A stretch of 64,000 bases of DNA from Filosporella fistucella (lineage: Eukaryota; Ascomycota; Leotiomycetes; Helotiales), in assembly GCA_030077755.1 (NCBI GenBank), contig JAQJZZ010000007.1:992001-1056000 (forward strand), written 5' to 3'. Every line of letters starts with the position of its first letter. The stretch's first letter is position 1. The translations under genes were made by a program, and so were the position numbers. This document shows, one piece after another, positions 42,884-54,097 of this stretch. Under the pieces are notes generated by a model, which saw only the letters and a list, made by a program, of their open reading frames with translations, ran no database searches and was not told where the DNA came from.

Positions 42884-43767
42884 GTTTGCTGTTGGTAATT
42901 TTGGGCTTGAAAGATCAATTTAAGTTAGGCGATCGGGTACTAATCTCATAGAGCTGTGTGGTAAAGAGAGACTTGTTGGTAGTAACAACACTGATGTCGC
43001 GTGGACACTTGGTCTGATATACTTGACTGCTTTAATGCTGGTGCCTGATCCCGAAGTAGGATTGCGGCTGGAGATATGGCGGAGGACACCAATGCGGATA
43101 GGTATAATTGCGCACAAGTTATATGTCCTATGTGCTGTGCCACAGGGCGCCAAAGATACCTTCCAGGGCCTTGCGCATCTGGATCTCGAGTCTTTGCAGT
43201 TCTCCTGTTTGTTGACATGGTCTTGATTGCGCTGCTTACGCCAAGAGTGTCGTTCGTTTCATATATTGCTTATATAATCGGCATGTCAATTGACGAGAAT
43301 TAAAACACAGTATTTGATAAACGTTTCTCGTGATAAAAACAGAGAGACTATATAAGAAATCTAAATTCTTTCCTATCGGCAGCTGAAATGAGGCTGGGAG
43401 GAATCCTAAGGCAACTGTTAGACAGTACATCACGCGCAGGTTGCAATTTGGACTTTCAGCTGTACATGATGCGTACTCTTATAAAGTCAAAAATCGAGCA
43501 CATTGCAGAGGGTCAACGTCAACACCTATCAACATTCAAGATGAACTCTCGGATTTTTTTTTAATTGCAGGTAACCATCGATTGACATCTGCAACTTGAC
43601 ATTCTGCATACGAGCCATATGAGCTAATATGACGTTGTCTGCCGCGAATATCACATTCGTATTCGCAATACACTTTCAGGACAGTGCCATCGCATCTGTC
43701 TTCTAAAGCCATGAAGGCATGGACTTATGTCTTTCCACAACGTCCAGATCATTACCCCCATAATTCG
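42884..43767. other. Intergenic: DUF726 promoter
   Basis: 884 nt containing the DUF726 promoter and the tubulin-cofactor gene's 3' flank, including a run of ten T near 43553-43562. No gene seen. Confidence 0.5.
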
Positions 43768-45024
43768 TCAGATCTCTTCCATATCGTCTAGATCATCGAT
43801 GACCGGGAACTCACCAATCTCGACCCTCTCCGGACGAACGAAGACCCCAAATTTAGGGTCGCCGTCTTTGCCCCAATATCTTTTGCCCCCAAGGCTGCCG
43901 TCATTCCGTCCAACAGGTTCGTCCAACTTGACACCAATCCATTTGCCTAACCCGCCGGGAATTTCCCCCACGTCCCCAACATACATCACTTCACCTCTCT
44001 TGGCATCGTCGCCACCGACTCTGCATCTCTTCCCCACTACAATACCTCTACTCTTGATCTCCGTATCGAGTGCTTGAAGTTTTGCTTGTTCTAGAGAAGG
44101 TGCGGAAGGATCAAAGCGACCAAGCTTTTTTGCCTTTTTCCAAGCCAGAACACTGTCAGTCTTCTGCTCGTACTCGGCAGTTGGCATTTCATATTTTGGG
44201 ACTTGGGAAGCATCAGAGAAGTTTGGTCGCATTCCTGGAGGCCGAATGTCCGTTACCTAGAATTGAAGGATTAGTCATGAACATTGTTTTGGGATGACAT
44301 GAGATTTGAATGGAGACAAGGAGGCGGATATAAGCTTTGGGGTTTGACATGGAGATTGGGGAACGGGAAATCCCCTTCATTTTTGCAACGGCGTCTGTCA
44401 GAATAGCATCCGATTGTCAAGTAGAGTTTCTTTGGAAACATCCTGAAGGCGAACATGATCGTTTTCCATGGCATAAATACACACGATATCTTGATGTGAA
44501 CATGGTGTTGCAGATCTTTCCTGCTCCACAACTTCTGGATTGATTCTGGATTGATCATCACTTGATAATGCAACTCGAACCGCAAGCAAGACTTTTCCAA
44601 GACAAGCGGCGGAAATATTCGAAGCTCGACTCAGAACAACCCTGATTCCTGTCACGAACCTAAATCTAAGCTCCGGGACAACGGTCGTGCCAGCATAGCC
44701 TCCAGCTGGACCAGGAACCCGAGTATCATAAATTGTTTCGCGAAGCGAACTATCAATAAACTCAAAACTCACGTGGATCTCCGCGTATGGCGCCAGCGGG
44801 AACGCTGACAGCTGGGTTTTCTCCTCATCGATAGCCTCAAGAGGAACGGATTGTTGGCTTCCGAGCCTCAACGTGAGCTTTTGCGACAGAGGTGGGATAC
44901 CAGTGACTGGCTCGAGCTTTGCCTTGAGCTGGCCGATAGTCCATGAGGGAGTGATGCGGCGTTCCGAGGATGAGTTCTCTGATGTGATCTGGAGGGGTAT
45001 GTCCCCTGCTGTTTGCATGCTCAT
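43768..45024 (-). CDS. alf1: Tubulin-folding cofactor B
   Basis: Exons 45024-44773 and 44256-43768 give 246 residues, the normal cofactor B length. The N-terminal half is the ubiquitin-like domain (IPLQITSENSSSERRITPSW through SAFPLAPYAEIHV). After VTDIRPPG come the linker VPKYEM and the CAP-Gly domain with VGDVGEIPGGLGKWIGVKLDEPVGRNDG split by GSLGGKRYW. The C-terminus ends in an acidic DDLDDMEEI tail that resembles tubulin's own. The protein binds alpha-tubulin after CCT and passes it on for dimer assembly in the cytosol. The intron (44772-44257) is 516 nt, far longer than any other here, and contains a misleading open frame continuing exon 1 by about 120 codons. The splice is placed by the restored AEIH-VTDIRPPG junction. 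Confidence 0.92.
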
Positions 45025-48000
45025 CTTTGCTGGCTCGCAAAGTTGAGTTGATATGATGTTATGTTTGGATATAGGAAGTGGATGTTGGATCTTAAGAGGA
45101 TCTGATAAGTTTTGATATTGACAGCTGAAGCGTTGGTGAGGAGAACTCTTTCCTCGATGCGAGTGATATGGTTGGGGAGACCTTGTATGCAGGTTGCGGA
45201 GATGAGAATAGAGTTGACTCAGATTGAAGTTCTCAATATTTTCTTTACCAGTGGCCGACGTGGTGGTGGTCGTCGTGATGATGGCTGTACCAAGTGGTGG
45301 AGGTGTTTGTTGTCAACTGTCTCGAGTTTAATTTTTGGTGGTTTCGGGCCCCACACAATAAGGTGAGATTCGCAGCGCGCCAGGGGCAAGTTCACGTCAC
45401 AACCGCAGCCAAACCACAACATCAAGGTACTTCGCTGTTGTAGTTCGAAACATGTCGTGGCAGCTGTGATATATAGGCCTCATTATTATATCAAATTGTC
45501 ATATAAAGTATGTTTGTTCATATTATATCGAATGTGCTATGAAAATCGTACTGCGAGGCTGTTATGGCGCAAGCTCCAAAATTATTTCAAGTCGTTCCCT
45601 GCGTACATCATGAGGTGAAATCTAAATAGATCACCATAGGATGACCTTTAGTATGCAGATGGGACGGTACGATTTTCTCGGATCTGGTTTAATACCAGTA
45701 TTGTCAGGTTCCATTGCCAATCCAGTCCGGTCCCAGCCACATTCTCTAGCCACATGCACCATGCACATGTAGGTACCTTCTTGTACCTTTGTACCACAAA
45801 CACCAGGCGAGGTAACTTTTTCGGTAACGACTTTGTGACCAGTCAACCACAACGACATGTCTTCTCAATCTGATAAAACTTCTTCTCCTGATTACCTTTG
45901 TTTTCGGATCCAGATGCCATCTCCCCACTAAATTCCATCCCATCCCTCCCATCTCGGAGTCTTCGCCGTTGAAAAAACAAAGCATAATTGGCCATGCGGT
46001 TTCCGCCAGCGCAGTTTCACGATTTTGGCGCTCTGACAGACCAGAGAAGGCTCTAGCCCAAGGGCTTCATTTGGATTGGTCAATCGCCGTTTGCAGATCA
46101 ATCGACTTTGCCCGCTGCGAGAGCTATTCGGGACGCAGCATGAATTCTTGGGCCCTGCAGGCATAAGGCAGACAATGGCCATCAATCGACACCAGCGGCA
46201 CCGACACACACTCACGGGTACCGGTGCGTTCCTCGAACACTTGACAGGTCGGATGCCAATGGTGCTGGGTCGAGTGGGGTGAATGAGAGGCTTAGGGAGA
46301 GGAGGGGAGCACAAAGTCAAAAGAGAAAAGCCAAAAGGGTCTCTGCGTGACGGATTCCAGAAATCGACATTTGTTCTGCCTCACCGCTCAAACAACCATG
46401 GGTCTCTTGAGACGCTGTTCCCAGTCCTCCAGCCCTGCAGCCTGGCCGATCACACGAATTGCACCTCGAAGAGTTTACTCCTCATACCATCCAGTCTACC
46501 GTACAATACAGCATAGGTCCAGGTACAGACAAACACAGTGGAGAATTGCAGTGGTCATTTTGCCCTTGCTGGCTCTTTCCGGGTTATTTCGGAAGGTACG
46601 AAGAAAATACAATATGGAGAATTGTCCCAGTATCAGGATGCCGACCACTGCCCCCACCATGAATATTAACGCCGATGCCCCCTTACTCTGATCCAGAACA
46701 GTAGCCCTCCAACTTCCACCAGTTCTCAGCCCCAGCCTCCATCACATCACAGCACAGAACAAGTCTGTAAATAACTAACGGGTCGGTTCCGGATGTCTTT
46801 GTCGATTGACGTCTTTCTCGCTCAATCGATGAGTGGGAAGGCTTAAGGCATAATATCGGCAGCGGGCAGACGACACTTGTTCTGCAAGCTAGAAACTAGA
46901 CTTGAGAACAATTGTCAATGTCGATTCCCTTTCCTTTTCCCCGATGATCACACAAGTTGCACACCGTTTCCATTGTCTTGCATCGTGTCAATTACTCCAA
47001 CCCCGACAATTCTTTATATGGATCGAACAAACGGACAGAGCCCTCGGACCAAATGCCATAGTATGGGCTTTGATGTCGTTGGCGAGGCGCGCTCGCCACT
47101 CGCCAACATGAGTAGCACGGTCATCTCCATTAATGCGGACAGCTAATGCACGGCATTAAGAAGCTAGAACGCAGAGCAAGTTGTTCTGGAGTGGAGACCG
47201 TGCAGTGCAGAGAAGAGCAAAGCGGAACAGCCAGCATAGTGGGAGAGGTAGAGTAGCAGTGCAGCGCAAATAATCAGCGTCTAACAGTCGTCTGATGATC
47301 GAGCATATATCTCGGAGGTACGGTAGAACAAAAAAGACTAAAACTAAAACTTGTCGCTCATGGCCTGAACACACCGCTGCCATGGTAGCTACTCTTTTAC
47401 CTCCGTACGGAACTACCAAGCCGTCAATTAACCCGCGGATGAGAGGGATAGGGATAGGGATAGGGTTCTTTAACGCCAAGAGATCTTTATTTTTATCTCA
47501 CGTTTCCAGAAACGCCTTCTCCGCCAAAAATCAAACAGTCAGGCTTTAGTCATTATTTGGGTTGCGATGATGCACGACTGTTCATGGATTCCCGGTCAGC
47601 CACTGCACTGCGCTTGCTCTGGAGAATGAAAGTCACTGAGTCCTGACTCGAAGTCGACACGTTCGACAACTCCTGCGAAGCCAGCTGACTGGCCCTCTTT
47701 ACACCGCCAGTCTCGCTGTAAGGACCCGATGCAAATCTATGGGAACAATAGACAAGCACATGATGAATCATGATTGTTCGAGGTCTCTTGCCTTTGTGCG
47801 ACCACGCGCGTGGGATCTGATTTACGCAGTACAACGTTATTGCCACTGCAACTGACTGCAACAGCAGGTGCCTCGCCGACGACAACCACTTGTGTACCTC
47901 ACCTCGGTCTCTTAAAAAAGGGACCCTGCCACCCATGCAAACGGAGAATATTTGTCCCTTGGATTCAGGCCCCGCTTGGGGCTTGACAACACAGCATCAT

Positions 48001-49414
48001 AATTGCTTTGTTTAGGCATCAAACTCGACGTCCTCACTTCCCTCTCCCCCTTCCGGAGACCCATCCCCAAACCGGCACATTTGCAAACAGGCATAGGGCT
48101 TGACTTCAGCCACTAACGAAGGATTTTGGTGGCTTGCCTGGTCACGAAGAGTCAAGTCTGTCGCCGACCCGGTTCAACAACGAAGATCGCAGTTCATGGC
48201 AGACAGCCCTCTTTGAGGTGCTGCAAGCCATGGAGATCACACACCTTGATCCTAGAAGCCCTGTTCTGCCACCCTTGCATCTTTGACCGCCAGTTCGTTG
48301 GCCCGGGCTGGCAATCCAAGATCTGATGTGTTTGGTCATCATGCTAACTGGACACTTGGAACGGCACCCATGGCCGACCCATGAATCTTCAGGTCGGTGG
48401 GGTCGACAAGCTTCGTCTTAAAAGAACAATCAGAGGTACAGTGCAACAATAGATGTCTGTGATGGGGAATTTACGCACAGACATCCGCCCAAAACGGTCT
48501 CGAGGGGTCGCACAGAAGTCAGAGATGTATAAGAGTTTCAACACCTCCACGGTTGGTTTCAACCGACACTGCCGTGACCAGCTGCCCCAACTGCAGTACT
48601 GCGTTACTGTTCGTTCTGCGTGGCTCAAGAGCCCAAAGGCAGGTAAGTGGCGAGCAAGCATACAATGTTCATGTTCATGCATGAATTCGTGGCCACAGTC
48701 CACACTAGCTGTTCTGCTGGACCCCTGTGGCCTCCCCCACCACGGCCTTCATGTGCAGGGAAAGGGGAGGGGATGGGTACACTCTATCTGCATCGCGCAT
48801 CTTCCCGAGAGTCCGTATAGCTCACAACCATGCCTGGACTGGGAGATCATCAGTTCGAACAAGTTCCTTGTACGCTCAAAGCTCATTAAGCACATCTTGA
48901 CGTATTGTTCCGTTGGCGCTGGCTTTTTCTTCTCTCTCGTCTCATCTTTTGCGATTGGCCAGACCTCAGACGTGCTTTTGCCAATCATGTTGATGGCTGT
49001 CACGATCTACGCGAGCCACGCACATTCTCTGTGAAGCCCTGAAATAGGAACGCTGTCCTCGTCGGAAGTGCCTCGTCTCAAGATTTTCTCTACCCTATGC
49101 CCTGAGCCATCAAGTCGGACAAACTCATTTTCTTGTTTCACGTCACTGACCTTTATCCCATCTGTCAAGACGTTCTTTTCGGATTCTTCTTCTTGCTTTT
49201 GATACCTTTCTCCCTCTCTCTTGCACAAGACGGATAAAGTGGTAGTCAGTCAGCTTCAGCACACCCTCGTTCAACCAGCCTTCTACTATCGACAAGGTTT
49301 CTACCTACAAGTCTAGATCTTTCGTCGGCAAAATAGATCTTTTAAGACTGCACAGTATATTTATCGCATATGATCCGTCGGCCTTGACGGCATTGGCGAT
49401 TTTATACCGTCACC
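45025..49414. other. Very long gene-free stretch before the Myb gene
   Basis: 4.4 kb with many medium open frames on both strands, none with recognisable domains, hydrophobic plan or convincing splice series. It is noticeably more GC-balanced than other intergenic regions. It probably combines the cofactor B promoter with a long promoter or 5' leader of the Myb gene, as is usual for fungal developmental regulators. A small non-coding RNA cannot be excluded. Confidence 0.45.
47445..47465 (+). repeat. (GGGATA)n short tandem repeat
   Basis: Three GGGATA units and a final GGG. It resembles telomeric repeat only loosely. Confidence 0.8.
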
Positions 49415-50550
49415 GTGGATATCTCCCTTCTTCTCAAGGCTCCCGACTCAAATGAGTCTGCATCCTCATCGCCCACACACAGACACCATACGCGGTCCTC
49501 TTCTGTGCCATCTACTAGCGGACAACAGGATCCTCCCTCCTATGCCATCGCCACTCCTGGCGCCGGCGGCAAGCGTAGCATGCCTCCCCACCCAGCAGAA
49601 TCTCCAGCTAAGAAGCAGAGCAAGTGGTCAGCGGAAGAAGATGCTCTAATCATTGATCTGAGAGGGGGAGGTATGAAGTGGGAGGATATTTCGAAGAGGC
49701 TTCCAGGACGCAGCGCAATTAGTTGTCGGTTGCATTATCAAAATTACCTGGAACGACGAAGTGAATGGGATGAGGAGCGCAAGAACAAGCTTGCAAGACT
49801 TTACGAGAGGTAGTATTCTTTTACTGTCAACTTTTCAAGCAGGAAAATTCTTCAGCTTGAGCCTCAGCCTTGTACCACCTTCCTGCAAGCCACACACACT
49901 AACTCCCATCTAGATTTAAGCCAGAAATGTGGTCCAAAGTAGCAGAAGAGATGGCTGTTCCATGGCGCGCAGCAGAAGCGATGCATTGGCAACTGGGGGA
50001 GCAAGACATGGCCCGGCGTGCTGGCGTTGTCCCATTTTCTCTCTCTTCCGTTACCCTCGATGCACCTCCACCTGGTCATCGCAACTCTCCTGGAAGAGGC
50101 CACTCACATTCGCAATCCCAATCTTCTGTAATGAGCAACCCGCAAGGTCAACGGTACAGCAGACCAACTACTGCTGGAGGCATGAAAGGGAATCCTCCCT
50201 CTGGCGGCGGCTCGGCGAGAACTATTGCGGCGAGGAGGGAGAGCACTCCTAGATCTGTACCACCTGCTAGCCCTAGTGATGGGATTGCATTGGCGGCTAT
50301 TGGTAGTGGAATGGGAATGGGTATGGGGAGAGGCAATCAGTATCTACCTTCTGTCGCAGAGATGACGACAGGAGTAAGCCCCTATACTACACCAGCTTAT
50401 GCGATGAGTCTACCGATGAGTGGTGGTTATAGCAGTCCCGGACCAATATTGCCAGGTATTGGGATGGTAGGTCAAATGGGACGGGGAGATGGAAAGCGCA
50501 ACAGAAGTCCTGGAGAAAGCGGGAGAGAAGGGTCGAGAAGACGACAATAG
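49415..50550 (+). CDS. Myb/SANT-domain DNA-binding protein
   Basis: Exons 49415-49809 and 49914-50550 give 343 codons. A Myb/SANT repeat lies at about residues 68-115 (SKWSAEEDALIIDLRGGG, KWEDISKRLPGRSAISC, HYQNYLE). A second, divergent repeat spans the intron (WDEERKNKLARLYERFKPEM through WSKVAEEM). The rest is Gly/Ser/Pro-rich and ends in a basic SGREGSRRRQ. The two-repeat plan is that of fungal developmental Myb regulators. Protein-like sequence (DISLLLKAPDSNESASSS) extends back to a GTG at 49415 in the context CACCGTGG, with an in-frame stop at 49385 and no ATG between. The first in-frame ATG is 49580, just ahead of the Myb domain. The start is therefore either a non-AUG codon, a mutated ATG, or 49580. 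Confidence 0.82.
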
Positions 50551-52526
50551 CCACATTTTTTGGGTTTATGGAAAGGGACCGGGAGCAGAGACAGAAATCA
50601 AAGGGGGATAGAAAAGGAGGAGGAATAGGCGTATGGTTGGGTAATGGTTTTGGATTCTGGTACTTCGCTTTCGTTCGAAAACGAGAGCGACTTTTTGGAA
50701 TTGCGCGCGGCATGAGCATTGCATGGCATTTCATGGTACGATAAGATATCCCTTGGTGAATGGTCCTGCTGCATATTACTTTGCATGGGTGTTTCTGGAG
50801 CATTATTTTAATACCCAGCCCCGATATTGGTGTTTTAGGAGAATTGGTTTTGGTATGGTTTTGGCTTTTGGAAGGAAGGAGGTTTGGGGCAGGGTTGATA
50901 TGGAAACATGGAGTTGGAAGGAGAGGAGGGGATGGGGAAAGGCTTTCTTTGCTTCTAGATCTTGTATTAGGTATGAAGATGTATTGTAGCACTACGGAAG
51001 CCTGTGGGATTGAAACTGTATGGAAAATTATTCAAGTCTCTCAAAAATGTGACTACCCTCTATTACCAACTACCCATGCTGGGTTTGGATCGGACTTACA
51101 ATTTGCCATCCCAGACCTGTACTTACCTACTAGTTCTACCACTTGACCAATGCCATCACATTCTGCAAACCCCAACTTCTCATCACCCATCACCACAAAT
51201 CAAAAACACATCCACATCACTCCGCTGTCCAACTCACATTGCCACTCACCTACCAACCAACCGATCACCCCCTCCCAGACAAACAACGCACCCAATTTTC
51301 ACGATCCGGAATCAAACTGCCGACCCAACACGGCATACGCGCATCGGGCAAAAAAATGCAGTACATTAGGGTAGGTCAGGTACCTCCACATTACTCAAGC
51401 CCGCCAAGCACAAACGGTGAAGAAGGCTCTTTGCGCTGTCTTCCCCACCATAAAGAGCGAATATGGTAGCTTGATTGGATTCAATTCCGCTTGAGTGCTA
51501 ATGGGATGTAGGAAGGGATCATTAGGATAGGCTTGACCGCCGGTATAGACGAATAGGAACGGTGTGAAAATGTTTTAGGATATGTACGGTAAAGGGAGGG
51601 GAGGTTAGGGCGGGATTTGCACGCGGCTGTGTAGATCTCGGTATACTACCATGCTGCGTATAGGGATAGGAGGGAAATAAAGTTTTGGGAGAGCGTTTGA
51701 ATTTTGGAGGCGATTCTTGGGTATATGAGGTATGATATATAGCGCTTGAAACATTTGAATCCTAACAAGCAGGAGACTTAGTCGAGAGGAAACACTTTTC
51801 CAGGGCTATTTGCTGATCTGAACTCTCTTGTTTCAATCGGATGTGCACTTTGCCACTTGTTCACTGTGCCAAGTATCTTTTCATAGTAAAAGGATTTTTC
51901 TTTCCTCGCAACGATTTGCACTTTTAATGTCTGACCTAGTGGAGCTGGAACACTTTTCGCAAGCCACGAAGATGAACCCGGGGACATTTATATAAATTTG
52001 AATCCATGACGAAATACCTATTTTGGGATCATCGGATTCTACCTGCCAATTCGGTCAGAATTGCGCATCGACCTTGTCTGAAACTTGACGTTGACTATTT
52101 CAAGATCCTTGTCCACTATCCTGGCGGCACCATAGGTTATCGAGAAGATATATTACTGGGGATAGTCAAATTTGGCTTTCATTTTCGACATCCGTTCGCA
52201 AGAGAGTATCTGACTCGATCCTTCGGGAACCGGGAGAGCATTCCAGAGGAGGAGAAGGAATTGTGAGGAAGCTTTGAGGAGATATTCTAAGGTACACTTC
52301 ATGTCGACCAGGAACAATATCTCATCGAGTAGTCTCCGGAACTGGAAATCCCCTTGCATTTCGAGAAAGTCTTTGCAAGTTAGTTTTTACCGTCCCCCTC
52401 GTAAGCGATGCAAGAAAGCTCTATCTCGCGGTGACAATGCCGCGACTTTTGGAAATTCCCGATTTGCACTTCGCGATAACCAAGAACAGCGTTTCATTAA
52501 ATATGTTCAAGAAACGGACAGCTTTT
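50551..52526. other. Intergenic with ambiguous coding-like segments
   Basis: 2 kb. The first 1.2 kb shows nothing. Between about 51778 and 52526 both strands hold short protein-like frames: minus 51987-51778 (VPAPLGQTLKVQIVARKEKS), minus 52359-52153, and plus 52006-52266. They do not join into one spliced model by eye, so no gene is called. Confidence 0.35.
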
Positions 52527-53225
52527 TTAATCCCGAGAAAGCCGCTGGCAAATGACCCACCAATTGTCCTTCTCGTAACCAGCTTCAATCACCTTTCCTC
52601 CTGCTGCCACAACATCCTCCTCCAACTCTCCTGATCGGTAGAGGTGGTAATATCTTTGGAAAGTCTTCTCGTTATGCCCATCTTCATTCTGATTTTTCTT
52701 CCCAGATTTCATAACCCATGGAACCATAACATCTTGTTCATGACCTTCATCCCAACCTCGCCGACTGTTCTTTTGCTCCAATGCCCAAACATAAACCATT
52801 GCCTTCCCACCATCGTTCAAAGTTTCCAGGATTGACTTGATAGCTTCTCTTCTCCTCAATGGAGTGGAAAGATGATGAACAACTGCAATACTAATTGCAA
52901 AATCAAATCTCCCGACCTGGTGCGGCAAGGATAAGGAATCGGCGACGACGGCAGCATGAGGTTGATGCTGTGCAGCGATCTTCACCAGGTTTGAAGATCG
53001 ATCACTGCCGACAATAAAGATGTCTTTGTTGACAATCAAATACTTCCCATTCCCACAACCAATGTCTAGTCCAACAGATCCCGAATTCAGAGACTGCAGA
53101 AATGATTCAACAATTGGCCAAGGCTTGTACCTTGTCGATGAAAAATGAGATGCAATCTGCTCATAAACTTCGTGCACATGTTGCTCCTCGTACTTTTCCG
53201 GCGCAACAACTAGATCGGATGCCAT
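52527..53225 (-). CDS. trm9: tRNA methyltransferase Trm9
   Basis: A single exon of 232 residues, matching the size of fungal Trm9. The N-terminus has YEEQHVHEVYEQIASHFSST and RYKPWPIVESFL, which are Trm9 hallmarks. The SAM-binding motif VGLDIGCGNGKYL follows, then IVGSDRSSNLV, VVADSLSLPH, FDFAISIAVVHHL, REAIKSILETLNDGG and YVWALEQ. The C-terminal strand is NWWVICQRL. The enzyme, with Trm112, methylates the carboxymethyl group on wobble uridines of some arginine and glutamate tRNAs. The ATG at 53225 is preferred; another lies four codons upstream at 53237. Confidence 0.93.
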   Translation of the reverse strand: MASDLVVAPEKYEEQHVHEVYEQIASHFSSTRYKPWPIVESFLQSLNSGSVGLDIGCGNGKYLIVNKDIFIVGSDRSSNLVKIAAQHQPHAAVVADSLSLPHQVGRFDFAISIAVVHHLSTPLRRREAIKSILETLNDGGKAMVYVWALEQKNSRRGWDEGHEQDVMVPWVMKSGKKNQNEDGHNEKTFQRYYHLYRSGELEEDVVAAGGKVIEAGYEKDNWWVICQRLSRD

Positions 53226-54097
53226 GTTCTTATGCACTTGCGGGAGATGTCGTCAAAAGAAGCATCTCATTGTTGCTCTCAGACATTCGGTGGCTTCCCG
53301 AGACAGGAAAGAGATCAGGCACGAATGAACACGAAGCCGAAAGAGGAAGTGCCAAAGGTGGAAAATTTGGTGGTTGAGCTAGTCCGTAAGGGGCAAAGCC
53401 GACGACTCGGACCCGAAAATCCGGAGCTACGTTGATTGGTGCCGAGAATTGACAGCCGCCAAGAAAAAAAAAGATGAACCTCAGACAAAACTTCATGACC
53501 GCTTTTCGACCTCTCTTCACAAAGCTATTCTGACCACCACAATACTTACCAATTACAACAAGAGTAGCACACAATACCTTTTCATCCACGGATATCTAAG
53601 TATCACGTGTCTGGAAGTTACCTATCAAAGACTGTTGTCTGCTCATTTAATTCCCACATCACTATTCGCCTCGATGCCATTTTATTCAGATATATTTCAG
53701 GTTGAATTATTGCATGAGCTCCACAAGGGGCATAAATTTATTCTGATTTATATACCGTCATTTGTTACGAGATTTGGTGCTAGTTGAGACTTAGTCAGGA
53801 GCTAGTTGCTCCATTTCAAGTGGCATTTTTGTGCCAAAGGTCGTGGTCGAATCAGCGTCACATTCGAACTCGGACAATAGGAGGTCGACATCTTTCAATT
53901 GAAAAAAAATCCAACAATTTATTGTCAAAAAGGTTACTCAATTGGCTCAAGTCTCTTCTACTCTGAGTTCTGACACAGCCGTCTCCCGATTCCTCCACAA
54001 TAGCAATTCCTATTGTCGACCGAGAAAATTGGTCAGGTCGACACAACCATTGTTGGCACTGTTGTCCTCCAGCATACACAATACAACCGCATTCACA
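53226..54097. promoter_or_regulatory. Divergent promoter, trm9 / deubiquitinase
   Basis: 872 nt between head-to-head genes. No specific sites are assigned. Confidence 0.45.

Noticed and set aside
44398..44772. Extension of cofactor B exon 1 as coding sequence
   Set aside because: It reads through a GTGAGT donor. Removing 44772-44257 restores the AEIH-VTDIRPPG junction and the CAP-Gly domain in frame.
47445..47465. Telomere-like repeat suggesting a chromosome end or fusion scar
   Set aside because: The unit is GGGATA, only three copies, and not the TTAGGG of fungi. Treated as a microsatellite.
48453..49034. A 193-codon plus-strand frame before the Myb gene
   Set aside because: No domain and a Cys/Ser-rich mixture with no consistent plan. 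Considered non-coding.
53942..54097. Earlier start for the deubiquitinase
   Set aside because: The frame opens with TTG and has no ATG before 54098, where the context is good.
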